Below, in pieces: positions 12,316-23,495 of a DNA stretch of 64,000 nt. The translations under genes were made by a program, and so were the position numbers. The stretch is taken from assembly GCF_029852145.1 (NCBI RefSeq), contig NC_079974.1, positions 8,292,348-8,356,347 on the forward strand, written 5' to 3'. The stretch's first letter is position 1; each line of letters begins with the position of its first letter. The stretch is from Microplitis mediator. Lineage: Eukaryota > Arthropoda > Insecta > Hymenoptera > Braconidae. Below the pieces are notes generated by a model that did not search any database, was not told the origin of the DNA, and worked only from the letters and a program-made list of their open reading frames with translations.

Positions 12316-13725
12316 TGTAACGTAATATTTCTTGATATAGTCAATTAAACCCAATAATTACTCAGAATTCTTACTCAAGAAATTCACTCTAAAACTCAAA
12401 ACTCTAATAACTCAAAATCAGGCTACGTTACACTTCGCCCACCAATCACCCCTCTCATCTCCTCCAGATCCTGACGGGCGCCAGCCGACTTTTATTTCCC
12501 CGATATCGGCAACCGGTCTAAACGTACATGTAAATTAAAACCTATAAACTATACCCTTTGGAGATGAGAGACATGACCGGTGGTAGCGGCATATCCTGGT
12601 TTGCTCAGTATGATAGGTTGTGGAGAGAGGGTCGCGGTTCTTTCAATGCGAGAGAAGCCGATTTATTAACTACTATTAAAGACATAAAATAGCGAAACAA
12701 AATTAAATAAAATACCATAAAGATGACGCGAGAGCGACGCGGAGGGCCCAAAAGACCCGCGGTCCAATACTCTCGGTCCATCACGCAAATAAATACCTGG
12801 GCAAGACATCGGGAACCTCTCGACGACGACGAATCACAAACTTAATACACTACTAAAAGAAAGATAATCTAAAATAAAATAGAAATAAATAATGCGGTAA
12901 TTTGCGACAACTATCACGACAAACGGCTCAAAGAGCACCATACACAGAGCCACAAGCTCCAAAACGACGAAAAGGTCTAGGGTGGCGGTCGAGGTCCACC
13001 GTGGCGACTCTCCGACTCACTACCGCTTACTCTAAGACTCCAAGCTCGACTACTGGGTCAACTCGTACACGATCGACGCCAGGTCTCAACTTTTCTCCTC
13101 AACGGTACTTGCACAACTGTTTCACGATAATCTCCCACTCTAACTCGCTTACTCCTCTCCATCACTTTCAATCCTACATTCTCGCTTCTCCATCCATTCT
13201 TACCTTCACAAACATACAAGCCGTGGACTCACGGGCCTTCCCGTAATGTCACTCCCCGTGATATCCGAAGTTAGCGAATTGTTGGCTTCCTCGAGCATCG
13301 CAAACGAGGCCTGCCATCCCCCCAATAACCGTACACGTACCCCAGCTAACTTCGGGTACCACCACGAAGGGGCGGCGACATCTCAGTCGCACCTCCGTGA
13401 TCACCACGTCAACCCCGAGGGCTAAGCCTGGGCCTAGTCGTCATCACTGGTCGGGAAGCACGTTATCTTGGCCACTATCCGCGACACAGCTAGACATCCC
13501 CCGTTAAATCCACGCTCCATCACACAGACACTCAAGAAACATACCCCATATCATACACGTACTCTATCACACACTTAACTGATCATACACATTTATACTC
13601 CATATCCTCGACTCATTCTCTACTACACTCAACTCAACACACATACTCACTTTTTCTCTCACTATCACACCGACTTACACGAACTCCAACCTTCAACTCC
13701 ATCCCTTCGGCAATGTAACGTCACA
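12316..13725 (+). mobile_element. Solo LTR, 1410 bp, copy 1
   Basis: Starts TGTAACGTAATATTTCTTG and ends CAATGTAACGTCACA. A 4-bp GATT flanks it on both sides (12312-12315 and 13726-13729). The reverse complement of almost the whole unit is present at 34703-36116 with its own, different 4-bp flank. TG...CA ends, 4-bp duplications and no internal region identify solo LTRs, most likely of a Ty3/gypsy-type element. The GC-rich centre around 12720-13440 has open frames in both copies, but they are mirrored and not conserved as protein. Confidence 0.9.
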
Positions 13726-13790
13726 GATTAGACAAAATCTTTTTTCATCGGGTATCGAAGTACGCATTTTTAAATTTTTATTGTAATAAT

Positions 13791-14845
13791 GACATTTCAT
13801 TTATTTATTCAAAAATTAAGGAAATTGCTAATTGTCAGCTACATTCACACCCACTGTTATATTTAGTTATTTTTTACAATTAGTATCACTAAATTTGAAC
13901 ACTTGTGGTATATTTAAATGATTAAAGTAGTAATTTTTAATATAAATATCCGGATAAATGTATTTACAGTTTCTAAATAACTTGCTTTAAAGAGGTTCAT
14001 CGGATAATCACTTTTCTAACAATATTTTTCAATTTTTAAATACAAATACTTTGAAGTGTCCTGTATATGTAGGAATTTTTTAAAATAGTCCTTGCGGTAC
14101 TAAATTCCGAAATATTAACAATCAAAAATCGTACATTTAACATGCGTTCCCTATGTTGACCGTAGTTAGAGTGAGAATTTTTTTAAATAACAATCATACT
14201 TTTCTTACAACATTTTTTTAAAAGTTGAAAATTATTAATTCAATTTATAACAAGTAATTTTTTTCGATAAAAACATTAACGAGCGGTATTCATTTTTTTG
14301 TAATCAATTTTTAAAGTTTATTACTTTTAATGATTTTCAAGCTTTCTCGCATAACCTGACAAGTGAGAGATAGTGACTTGGCAACGTTGCAGTGCGCGGG
14401 AAGTTTAAAACACAGTAGAAGCCCAACTGATTTAAATAATTATAAAAACTTTACGGATATGGGTTAAACACAAGGTTACCGTATAGGCAAGGGTATATAT
14501 ATATATTGTATTTAAAATAATAAAAGGTATAAATTACACAAGTCTACAAAAAAAAATTTTTTGTTTGGTGCCGCTAATTCTAGGTTATATTTTGGTTAAT
14601 TAGCCCACAAGATATCGTGCGAAGCTGTCAAAATTATGAAGCTATGTTCAGGTTTGTATCGATCGATATCATAACCTAAAAAACGTATTTTATCATAATT
14701 AATCTCATTATAATCAATAAATTTTTTTTTAAAATAATTAATATTGATATGCCGTCGATATGCCACCATTTAAATATAATGGAAACCTAAACATGCAAAC
14801 CTTCTCAATAAGACAATTTATAGATAAATTGAGAAAAATATAGAT
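13791..14845. other. AT-rich sequence without recognised genes
   Basis: No coding frames with protein-like composition. A more GC-rich patch near 14345-14420 has no feature I can name. No terminal repeats were found. Confidence 0.5.
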
Positions 14846-14917
14846 AGCCCGAACTGGGAATGGACCACAGACCAATTCGGTATCGCGCCGAGTGCTCTAC
14901 CAGTTGAGCTATCCGGC
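14790..14917 (-). repeat. tRNA-derived SINE head
   Basis: Read on the minus strand from 14917, the sequence begins GCCGGATAGCTCAACTGGTA, a perfect RNA polymerase III A box (TAGCTCAACTGG) in a tRNA-like acceptor and D-arm. About 45 bases on comes 'gtggtccattccca', a degraded B box (expected GGTTCGATTCC). The acceptor stem does not close, so this is no functional tRNA. The following ~60 bp would be the tRNA-unrelated body. A SINE promoter region is the simplest reading. Confidence 0.65.
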
Positions 14918-14930
14918 ACTATAATGAGAA

Positions 14931-15074
14931 CGTTTCCATCAAGATTTAAAGGTGATGGAAGATAGATACCAAGGTCGCTGGGATGAGCTTATGATGGCAA
15001 ATTACTGTTGGAGTATTACACGGGAATGTCCCGAAGACATCCATCGGAGAAAATCTACAAAGAGAAGCTTCTAA
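14931..15074 (+). pseudogene. C-terminal fragment of an arthropod transposon-type protein (RYQGRWDE motif)
   Basis: An open frame of 47 codons ends in TAA at 15072-15074. It contains 'MEDRYQGRWDELMMANYCW' followed by a basic tail. A Tyr-Gln-Gly-(Arg/Lys)-(Trp/Tyr) block, then Met-Met/Leu-Ala-Asp/Asn-Tyr-Cys-Trp and a Lys/Arg-rich end, is how I remember the C terminus of a repetitive arthropod family. That family seems to be the one whose N terminus is at 2859-3314. No upstream part is present: a SINE head on the other strand lies 13 bp away. Fragment status is clear; the family link is from memory. Confidence 0.5.
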
Positions 15075-15389
15075 CCTGTCAAATAAAATGTGTAATTAAA
15101 TGTATTTAACTGTTTTGAATTAAATGTTCTTTTGTTTTTTAATAAATGAAAATCTCGGAAACTATACGTGGCATTAAAAAAGGAAGTATCACGTTTTTAT
15201 CAGGGTACCGAATGTACTTGAAATCAGTTTTACTTTTAGCAGCACCAAAATCATTGTAGACCTGTGTTATAAATAACTGCATTACAAATATAATAAATAT
15301 TTATTTATTTGATGATATAGATTTCGATAAATCTGTTAATAAGGCACTTATTTTCAACTTTGGAGAAACATTTAAATGCTACAAATATG
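15075..15389. other. AT-rich sequence without recognised features
   Basis: No terminal repeats, tandem repeats or coding frames noticed. Confidence 0.5.
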
Positions 15390-15974
15390 TTAATTTTTCT
15401 CAGAAATTCTTTCTATCTTAGAATTAAATTCCTTTGGTTTATTAATTAGATTTTTTGGCAAGATTTCATTTGTGAAATAGTCTAAGACGTTGATTATAAT
15501 ATCTTTTATTTTGGTTATTCTCACCTTGTTATTTACTGTTTCAGTAAACAATTTCACCACAGCTTCATCACCTCCTTGTTTAAATATTTCCCTTAAATAA
15601 TTAATTGAAATGTCATTCATAGCTAATTTCTTGCACATATTTAACGAAATAATATCTTTCAACTCTGTTAATACTTTTAAATTAAGATTTGTTTTGTTTG
15701 CATCAGATAATTCGTGTAAGTAAACGTTACATTCTTTGTAAGAGGTAAATGAATTAGTTTTTAAATTTAATACTTATACTCAATGCTGTAAAATCAAAAC
15801 GTTATAAGCAGTATCATGGAATGATTGCTGCTCGTCATCTGAATTTTTAAAAAAATCTTGACTAAGACTCTCTAGTTTGAATTTACCAGGCCCATTTGTA
15901 TCTCCTTGTGGAAAAATTTCTCTGTCAAAACTGAGAATAAGTCCGAATAACAGTCCTAGAATTTTTACTTTCAC
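15390..15974 (-). pseudogene. Unknown protein with signal-peptide-like start, two adjacent stop codons
   Basis: On the minus strand one frame is open from ATG at 15974 to the TAA near 15390, except for TGA and TAA two codons apart at 15782-15774. The first half starts 'MKVKILGLLFGLILSFD', a short basic start and a hydrophobic stretch like a secretion signal. It continues with an acidic, Gln- and Ser-containing region. The second half is Asn/Lys/Ile-rich with 'FKQGGDEAVVKLFTET' and 'LDYFTNEILPKNLINKP', which look like amphipathic helices. A small secreted or helical protein is possible. I do not recognise the family. The two stops may mark a short unrecognised intron or decay. Confidence 0.35.
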
Positions 15975-16134
15975 TTAAAAAGTTTAAGAAAGTCTTATAA
16001 ACGCGGAATAACTTTTAATATGACGTACAAAGTCAGAGTAAGTCCAAGATTTCGGGCTCTTCCAGAAAAGTGATTTAGAGTTAATAAAACTTTCTCAAAA
16101 AGAGGAACTAAGACTTCTTAAGACTTTAAAAAAG

Positions 16135-16385
16135 TTTTTTTGTAAAAATTTGTGCGGCTGTGCAAAGAATTTTTCAGAGTTTTTCTGATTTATTAAATCT
16201 TCCAGTTGAAAATTTGTGCGGCTATAAAAAGAGTTTTATAGAGTTTTCTTACTTATCAAAACTTCCAGAAGAAAACTTGTTTGGCTGTAAGAAGAGTTAT
16301 TTAGAGTTTTTCTGACTTATGAATACTTCCTGCAGAAAAATTGTACACCTGTAAAAAAAACTTATTTAGAGTTTTTAATATTTAT
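16135..16385. repeat. Tandem repeat of ~64 bp, about four units
   Basis: The motif 'tttagagtttttctgactta' followed by 'cttccagnagaaaa' and 'ttgtgcggctgtaaaaagag' recurs with a period near 62-65 bp up to the left end of the element at 16391. Confidence 0.75.
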
Positions 16386-17200
16386 TCAAAGGCCCTAGGG
16401 GTATAAGCATGGTGAATTTGCCCCCGAAAGGTATCGGCTTGATACTGCGGGGATTTTTAGGTACTAATAAGATATTAAGATCCTGAGAGTTTCAGCTTTT
16501 GAAACCAATCGGTCTTCAAGAAAAAGCCAAATATGTAAAAATCAGATAAAATGAATACTTTCAGAGACTATTTTATCGATTGACTTATACTCGGGATATG
16601 TTTTGGGAGTCAATAGTAGCTCCTCGGAAAAAAATTGGGAGCTTGATCGGTCGACAACAACCTCGAAAAAAATGACTTTTTAGTTTTAATTTCGACTTTT
16701 CACGATGTTACGGTTCTGGTACAATTATGAGTAATTTTTTTTGGATTCCTCATCCAATTTCCTATAGACTTAAGTGCTTTAAAAATTTTTAAAAAAGGTA
16801 CGCCATATAGAAAAAAAATTAAAAACCACTTTTTAAGCAAATATTTACTTTATTTACATGTTTAAAGTGTGAATCATTATTTTTCTAGTTTGTATATGTT
16901 CTTGAATGTTATTTGCGAAAATAATCTCTGCATCAGCAGTTAAATTTTGTCATATCATATAATATCAACTAAAATATTATAAACATTATACACATATAAA
17001 ACAGAAAATAGATTTTAGTTTGTAAATTATAAATACATAACAACAAATGAAAGATATACTTGAGGAAAAAAATGTATAATCATATTTTATCAGTCTTCAT
17101 CACTATCCTCTCCAATCACAGGTGAAATACTGTCTCTATCAAATAATTTGCTAAGTATTTCAGCAGGCCTTAAAATCTTTGTTAAATATCTCCCGTGTGA

Positions 17201-17683
17201 TCAATAGTAAACAACAGCAGCAACATGAGAGCTACATCCAATTGTTCTCAGACCGTTTGCACACTCACAACTATGCCTCAATATGCTTTTTGGACCAATA
17301 GCATTTTTTTTATACTCAATAAAACATCTATAAACCTTTCTATTAATGTGTCTGGATTGAACTTGAATTTTGAGTATATTTGACTGTTCGTTCACATATT
17401 GAATAGTGAGATTACCTGTTTCATCAAGCATTTCTGCTAAATAGGAAACAGCCTGTTTCAATTGATAGGAACCAGTGAAAAAAATACGCAGATCATTTTC
17501 TGTCATTTCTGGAAAGTCTTCAAGAGTTTCAGATGAAATTGTTTGAAACGGCAATTTTTTTCGCTGCCAGCCATTTTTTTGAACGTCTTCAGCTAACGTA
17601 TTTACTACATTATTTTGCGATTTCATTGTTTCGATGACTTCATCCAAAAACTCTGAGTCGGAAGTAAGACGCTTACTATACAT
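17201..17683 (-). CDS. SWIM-type zinc-finger protein fragment of a DNA transposon
   Basis: A 160-codon frame on the minus strand starts with ATG and ends with TGA at the conserved 'VAAVVYY' block. Its C-terminal third carries 'CECANGLRTIGCSSHVAA', which fits the CxCx(n)CxH SWIM zinc-finger pattern. Upstream is 'LTENDLRIFFTGSYQLKQA' with 'VQSRHINRKVYR' behind it, an arrangement I know from long transposon-encoded proteins in arthropods. A PIF/Harbinger (ISL2EU-like) or other DDE element is possible but not proven. It lies inside the TIRs 16391-20288, so it is the likely remnant of that element's own gene. The protein ends right after the zinc finger, where such proteins normally continue, so it is a truncated piece. 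Confidence 0.55.
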   Translation of the reverse strand: MYSKRLTSDSEFLDEVIETMKSQNNVVNTLAEDVQKNGWQRKKLPFQTISSETLEDFPEMTENDLRIFFTGSYQLKQAVSYLAEMLDETGNLTIQYVNEQSNILKIQVQSRHINRKVYRCFIEYKKNAIGPKSILRHSCECANGLRTIGCSSHVAAVVYY

Positions 17684-17945
17684 ATTGAAACAGGCTGTTT
17701 CCTATTTAGCAGAAATGCTTGATGAAACAGGTAATCTCACTATTCAATATGTGAACGAACAGTCAAATATACTCAAAATTCAAGTTCAATCCAGACACAT
17801 TAATAGAAAGGTTTATAGATGTTTTATTGAGTATAAAAAAAATGCTATTGGTCCAAAAAGCATATTGAGGCATAGTTGTGAGTGTGCAAACGGTCTGAGA
17901 ACAATTGGATGTAGCTCTCATGTTGCTGCTGTTGTTTACTATTGA
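17683..17945 (+). pseudogene. Mirror copy of the SWIM-domain gene fragment
   Basis: This is the second arm of the palindrome, encoding on the plus strand the same C-terminal ~88 residues as the minus-strand gene, including the CxC...CSSH zinc finger and the same stop. The N-terminal part is missing because it lies in the single-copy spacer. The identity of the two arms means the duplication is recent, is kept alike by gene conversion, or is an assembly artefact. A transcript through both arms would be a hairpin RNA. Confidence 0.7.
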
Positions 17946-18290
17946 TCACACGGGAGATATTTAACAAAGATTTTAAGGCCTGCTGAAATACTTAGCAAAT
18001 TATTTGATAGAGACAGTATTTCACCTGTGATTGGAGAGGATAGTGATGAAGACTGATAAAATATGATTATACATTTTTTTCCTCAAGTATATCTTTCATT
18101 TGTTGTTATGTATTTATAATTTACAAACTAAAATCTATTTTCTGTTTTATATGTGTATAATGTTTATAATATTTTAGTTGATATTATATGATATGACAAA
18201 ATTTAACTGCTGATGCAGAGATTATTTTCGCAAATAACATTCAAGAACATATACAAACTAGAAAAATAATGATTCACACTTTAAACATGT

Positions 18291-19647
18291 AAAAAAAGGC
18301 CATTCGGCAGCCGAAATGGACGGTAGATTTTCGAATTGATCTATATAAAAAGTTTAATACATACATCTCTTGTGATACATGTTAGTGTATAGTCATGATA
18401 TGGAATTAGGCTCATTTTTTAAGAGTGAGGGTAAAAAAAGACAACGACTATTTTCGATAGAGAACTTCAGATAGTTGATTTGACAAAACATTATATAGGT
18501 AACCTACCAAACTAACCTTCACGTGAAAAAAGTATAGAAAATTTAATTAGTATGAATCATAATTGTAATTGCTATTACGATGGCAAGATCAGATATAATT
18601 ATAGGACTACAGGTACGATTGAAACATCATAAATATTCAAAGAAATACTTTTAAAATATAAAATAGCTGTGAAATTTGCAGGTTATTTTGTTCACAATAA
18701 AATACAACTGACAAAATTGTATTATAATGGAAAATACATAAGTTATGTGGAATAAAAACCATGTTTTCAACATTTTGTGATTTCATTAAAACTTTCAAGG
18801 CTATCCAATTTGAAAAAAAATGGTCAAAATATAAAGTTTAAGACCATAAATTAAAGCTTATTAGTCAAGCTTTAAAATAATTTTTACAGAAATTATCTAT
18901 GAGTTTTAGATTTAAAGTTATATGAACTTTAAAAGTGAATAAAAACTGATTTTTTCGAAAAATCGTGAAAATTTTAAACATCCATAACTTCAAAACTATT
19001 CGAAAAATTCAGCTCATTTTTGAACTTGATCAAGATAATCGCCTATAGAATAAGTGTGAAAAATTTCATTAAGATCCGATAAAAACTGTAGGTGCTATCG
19101 TAATGACAAGACCAGTGATAATCATAGGGAGTAGAGGTACATTTGATATATCATAAGTAATAAAAGAAATACTTTTAAAATATAAAATAGCAGTGGAATT
19201 TACAGGTTATTTTGTGCACAATAAAATACAACTGATGAAACTAGATTATAATGGGAAATTCATAAGTTATGTGGAATGAAATCCATATTTTCAACATTTT
19301 TTGATTCCATTAAAATTTTCAAGGCCATCAAATTATGGGAAGAAATGGCCGACATATAAAGTTTGAGGTCATAAATTAAAGCTTATTAGATAAGCTTTCA
19401 GATACTTTTTACGGAAATTGTCTATGAGTATTAGTTTTAAAATTATATGAACTTGAATGTGGAAAAAAATTGATTTTTTCAAAAAATCATGGATATTTCA
19501 AAAAGCCATAACTTCTAAACTAATCAACCGATTTTGCCCATCTTCGAACTTAACCGTGATAATTGCCCATAGAATAAGTGTGAAAAATCTCATTAAGATC
19601 TGATAAGAATTGTAGGCGTAATCGTGTCCTCAAAACTGCGTTATATC

Positions 19648-19690
<43 letters not shown>
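18291..19690 (+). repeat. Repeat X copy 1: ~1.4 kb, two ~535-bp tandem units and a terminal hairpin
   Basis: Starts AAAAGGCCATTCGGCAGCCG, where CCATTCGGC/GCCGAAATGG can form a hairpin. It ends at a TA tract near 19650-19690. The unit 18535-19069 is repeated at 19070-19605, each beginning near 'attaagatccgataa' and containing 'aaatacttttaaaatataaa'. An inverted diverged copy is at 37115-38503. There is no long ORF and no TIR. Confidence 0.75.
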
Positions 19691-19694
<4 letters not shown>

Positions 19695-20288
19695 CATATA
19701 TAAATTTTTTAACGGATGGTATTTTCGAACCTTACTCAACTAATTATGATAGGTTGTGACAAAATTCCTTGAAAAATCTACCATGAGGACAAATACAATA
19801 GTTAGATTTTAGAAAAATCTACCTAAAAAGTAAATATTTGCTTAAAAAGTGGTTTTTATTTTTTTTTCTATATGGCGTACCTTTTTTAAAAATTTTAAAA
19901 GCACTTAAGTCTATAGGAAATTGGATGAGGAATCCAAAAAAAATTATTTCATAATTGTACCAGAACCGTAACATCGTGAAAAGTCGAAATTAAAACTAAA
20001 AAGTCATTTTTTTCGAGGTTGTTGTCGACCGATCAAGCTCCCAATTTTTTTCCGAGGAGCTACTATCGACCACCAAAACATATCCCGAGTATAAGTCAAT
20101 CGATAAAATAGTCTCTGAAAATATTCATTTTATCTGATTTTTACATATTTGACTTTTTCTCGAAGACCGATTGGTTTCAAAAGCTGAAACTCTCAGAATC
20201 TTAATATCTTATTAGTACCTAAAAATCTCCGCAGTATCAAGCCGATACCTTTCGGGGGCGAATTCACCATGCTTATACCCCTAGGGCC

Positions 20289-20993
20289 TTTCTTTACGGA
20301 TTACATTTCCGTGTGCAAAATAATTTGTTGCTGGATACTTAATTTGTCAAGGAATTAATTTAAAATGCCGACGATCATTGACAGCTCAATTACTTCTTAC
20401 GGTAGGTAATTATTCATACATATTTCCAAATATAAATATAATTGTGGTTCCAACATGTTAGGTAATATATCAGCTGAGTAAAGTCTAATAAAATAATTGA
20501 AAAGATATTTTTATTTTTTGTTATCAAATTTATATAGTTTTTTTGAAAATTCCACTCATGTGTTTAACACTACATACTATTTTTTAAATTATGAAATAAT
20601 AAACATTCAATAATTAATAATTAAAAGAAAATATCATCAATAATTTTTTAGGAGCGCTTATGCTGCGCTGTTCTTTGGGTTCTATGACTTTTGTCTTTGT
20701 GAGGAACATGGCAGTGGACGATGACACTACAGTATTTTGTTTTTGTTGTTTTGTTTTGTTACGATTATTATTTTTGTTTCGTATTCTCTATGAGTACGAT
20801 TATTACTATTACTATTACTACCGTTATTATTATGATAATTAATTACATTTATTACTATTGTTAGTATTATATATTCTTTTATTATGATTAAATGATTCGT
20901 CAAAAAATTATTAGTTAGTTACTTGTGTAAGACGAATATTATTATAAACATGTATTATTTTTATTTTGATTTATTATTTCCGTGATTAAAATT
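20289..20993. repeat. AT-rich stretch with satellite-unit start (20641) and TTA/TAT microsatellite (20790-20880)
   Basis: 'aggagcgcttatgctgcgctgttctttgg' at 20650 resembles the start of the ~165-bp units at 22207, 24143, 24307 and 24477. A run of 'attactattactattacta' follows. No gene is seen. Confidence 0.5.
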
Positions 20994-22085
20994 GTTATCA
21001 GCGACGGTTCAGTTTAAATGAATGATGAAATGAGAGTGAACGTCGAGAGTTCGCCATCGCTGCGATAGAGGGTCGACGAGGTCGACGTTGGTTCGCTTGC
21101 GGCAACTACCGTCGAACTGATAAAAGCGAATTAGTGAGCCGATAATTTTTGTTCTAAAGAAGAACAAAAATCGAGTTTCTGCAAAGTATTATCTGCTTAA
21201 ATGTTATAAATTAATACTCATTAAATTTTTATTCTAAGTCCGAAGGAAATTTAGAATAGAAAATAATTTATGATTTTTCTGTTTGAATGTCATGGGCCTA
21301 AGTCCCGGCGAGAATTTGTACGAAAATATAATTTGTTGTGGAAAATTACAAATTGTCTGAATGAAAATAAATATTTCACAGCGAAAATTAATCGGGACTT
21401 AGAATGAATCGGTGAGTTTTTTGAAGTTCCACGGCACACGATAGGTGGCGATGTTGGGCAAATAATTTTCGCTGATAGATCACTAAGGTTGAGGTGATAA
21501 AGCCGAAAAATTATCCACCGTTGGGCAACTTTTCTCTGGGTTTAATTCCTCGACGGGAGTTTTCTAGACGAGGAATTAAAGAGGGTCCACTCTAGCTGGC
21601 GCAGACTACGACACAGGTAAGTGAACAGTTTCACCCACAACGAAAAGGCGACTCCCCACCTGGAGGCCTTCAGCCAAACGGTGGTAGGCAATAACAACCG
21701 AGTAGGTGGGGGCAAGGTGGATTTTATTCACTCTCCCCTCGGGTAACGCGGAATAGGGCCTGCGGGGTGGCACTAGCTACCCGTCAGGAAACGGGGACAG
21801 AGGGCCGAGAAGGGGAGCTTAGCAACGCGATTTGGGGAAAACGTTTTGTACCGACGGTGGTAACGGAGAATTGTAACGCCGTGTATGAATGGGTTTTTCT
21901 TTGTTTTATTGTAATTGTACTACTGTTATTTTTATTAGAATAAAGAGGTTTTGTAATTTACTTATAGTTTACTTTTGCACAATAATTTACCCTCGTCAGA
22001 ATCCTGGACTCCGGCGAGCTTCACTCGAGCCGGGGGTAAGATTTGTTTACAATAAATTAGTTAATAAAAGTACCCGTTACATCTT
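20994..22085 (+). other. GC-richer island, possibly an LTR or leader of a retroelement
   Basis: The block is clearly richer in GC than its neighbours. It has a possible splice donor ('acacaggtaagtg', 21615), 'agaataaagagg' as a polyadenylation-type signal (21937), and TG at its start and TTTACA near 22050. No matching second copy, no target duplication and no primer-binding site could be found, so an LTR remains a guess. No conserved protein is visible. Confidence 0.3.
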
Positions 22086-22413
22086 TGATTATGACTAACT
22101 CTTAAAGTTTATATTATTCTTTGTTTAATCTATTTACCCTCGTGTTAATTTTCAATTATCATAAATAAATAAATGATTAATTATTAAAATCAAATTATAA
22201 ATAATATCTTAGAAGCTAAAATTGTGCGCTGTTCTATAGGTGCTTTGACTTTTTTCTTTTTTCATGACTAACTTTGAAAGTTAATTTTTTAAACCAGTTA
22301 AAATTTGTTTAATCAATTCACTTTCGTATTAATTCTATTAATTTCTAATTATAATTAATAGATAAATTATTAATAGTTGAAATTAAAACATAAACAATCC
22401 CGAGTCGAAATAT

Positions 22414-22545
22414 CGAGTGTGATTCCAGCGCCTCGAGCGTGTCGAGTGTAATTCCAGTGCCTCGAGCGTGTCGAGTGTAACTCCAGCGCCTCGAGTGTGT
22501 CGAGTGTAACTCCAGCGCCTCGAGCGTGTCGAGTGTAACTCCAAC
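22414..22545. repeat. 29-bp minisatellite in the left arm
   Basis: About four and a half copies of TCGAGTGTAACTCCAGCGCC + TCGAGCGTG. The same array in reverse complement is at 24018-24125 in the right arm. CTCGAG palindromes recur in each unit. Confidence 0.9.
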
Positions 22546-23158
22546 GTAAAATCTATGTTTTAAAAGCATTACAAACATGAATTTCATTTTGTATATATAA
22601 AAAACGTAAATTAAACGTAAGATTTTCAGTACAGTGAAAATCCGAAATGGTTCATTGTTATGAAATCAATTTCCTCGAAGCAGGTGGTCCTAAATAGATA
22701 AGTTTATCTATTGTGGTAGTGAAAAATTATTCGTTTTGGTGTTTAATAAACGGTCGAGATCGAAACTACTCGTTGTATTAGGCTTATCGACTTTTCGACT
22801 GATCCATTATGTGACGATCATTTGTGTATATTGTAGTATCGATTTTAACCAATCGAATGTAATCAGCTGACAGGCTGACAGGTCTGATGATTGTTGTTAA
22901 AATAAGAACACATATTTAAACAAAACGTTTATTCTTCAAATGATTAAAATGATAAATTTCATTTTAAAATATTTTATTGAACATAATGATCAATAAAATT
23001 TATGTTGACGTAGTCGCGATTTTGTTGATAGATACAGACTAGTTTTATAAAGTAAACAACATAACTCATAATTTTTTACGCTTCAATTTTTAATTACCAA
23101 AAAAATATTAGCTCCATTTATTTAAGTAGCTGTTGGTTTATTAAATAATTATTTTAAA

Positions 23159-23234
23159 ATGGCTAATGAACAACAGAAAGATGAAATCATAGCATTAGAG
23201 AGTATTTATACAAGCGATGAATTTTCTTACAACC
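23159..23234 (+). pseudogene. 5' end of an RWD-domain protein gene (RNF14-like?), truncated
   Basis: ATG at 23159 opens a frame of about 25 codons with 'DEIIALESIYTSDEF'. The (L/A)LxSIY signature within the first 15 residues is the start of the RWD domain, as in RNF14-type E3 ligases, GCN2 and RWDD proteins. The frame ends where a MITE-like repeat (23233-23495) begins. Sequence after the repeat has no clear continuation. About 400 bp of AT-rich single-copy DNA upstream could be the gene's former promoter and 5' UTR. Because it lies between two TIR arms, I read it as a captured gene start rather than a resident gene. Confidence 0.45.
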
Positions 23235-23495
23235 TGTCGCAAAGTAGACATTTCCATAAGTTGATGGCAACTTTTTGAGAAAGTTGTCAACACCTTTCAG
23301 CTTTTGTAACCATTGACTGCAAGTTTCTCAGAAAGTTTTCGACAGATTGCAGCGGTAGATTGTCGCCAAATTTCTGGAAAAGTTGGAAACAATTTGCAGT
23401 CAACAGTCACAAAAGCTGAAAGTTGTCGACAACTCATCGTCAAGTTGGTCGCAACTCATGTACACCAACTTTCTGATCAGAAACTCTGGTTATCG
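23233..23495. mobile_element. MITE-like relative of 8689-9028
   Basis: It shares the AACTTGTCGACAACTTTCAGC-type internal blocks (e.g. 'gctgaaagttgtcgacaact') and an end near 'aactctggttatcggggga', a mutated form of 'ctggctatcagggg'. It interrupts the RWD-like reading frame. Confidence 0.55.

Larger units (their letters stand above)
16853..18290. repeat. Large palindrome: two ~609-bp arms, 220-bp spacer
   Basis: 16853-17462 and 17683-18290 are reverse complements with hardly any difference. The outer limit is 'catgtaaa' on both sides and the inner limit is 'attgaaacagg'. The translated part is identical in both arms over about 90 residues. The spacer 17463-17682 is present once and carries the 5' part of the gene. 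Confidence 0.9.
16391..20288. mobile_element. 3.9-kb element with ~460-bp TIRs (GGCCCTAGGGGTATAAGC ends)
   Basis: Left TIR 16391-16852 and right TIR 19829-20288 match in reverse complement almost throughout, from the terminal GGCCCTAGGGG to the inner 'aaatatttgcttaaaaagtg'. Inside are a long palindrome carrying a SWIM-type gene fragment twice (16853-18290) and a copy of repeat X (18291-19690). A clear target duplication is not visible. The transposase is absent, so the element is non-autonomous in its present form. Confidence 0.8.

Noticed and set aside
12902..13246. Open frame of 114 codons; likewise 35184-35540
   Set aside because: Both lie in the solo LTRs, are mirror images of each other, and are not kept in the same frame between the copies.
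14846..14917. A functional tRNA gene
   Set aside because: A box and D-arm are good, but the acceptor stem does not close and the B box is damaged; better read as a SINE head.
18291..18320. Helitron 3' end (hairpin plus CTRR) for repeat X
   Set aside because: The hairpin is present, but a T run follows instead of CTRR, and no TC start was found.
16391..20291. Target-site duplication for the 460-bp-TIR element
   Set aside because: Flanks read ...TTCAAA and TTTCTTT...; no convincing direct repeat after trying ends with and without AAA/TTT.
20994..22050. Solo LTR with TG...CA ends
   Set aside because: The flanks do not show a 4- or 5-bp duplication and no second copy is visible; kept only as a GC-rich island.
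22414..22545. Regular 29-bp repeats looking CRISPR-like
   Set aside because: No unique spacers, the units are contiguous, the context is eukaryotic, and the array is mirrored in the other arm of a TIR element.
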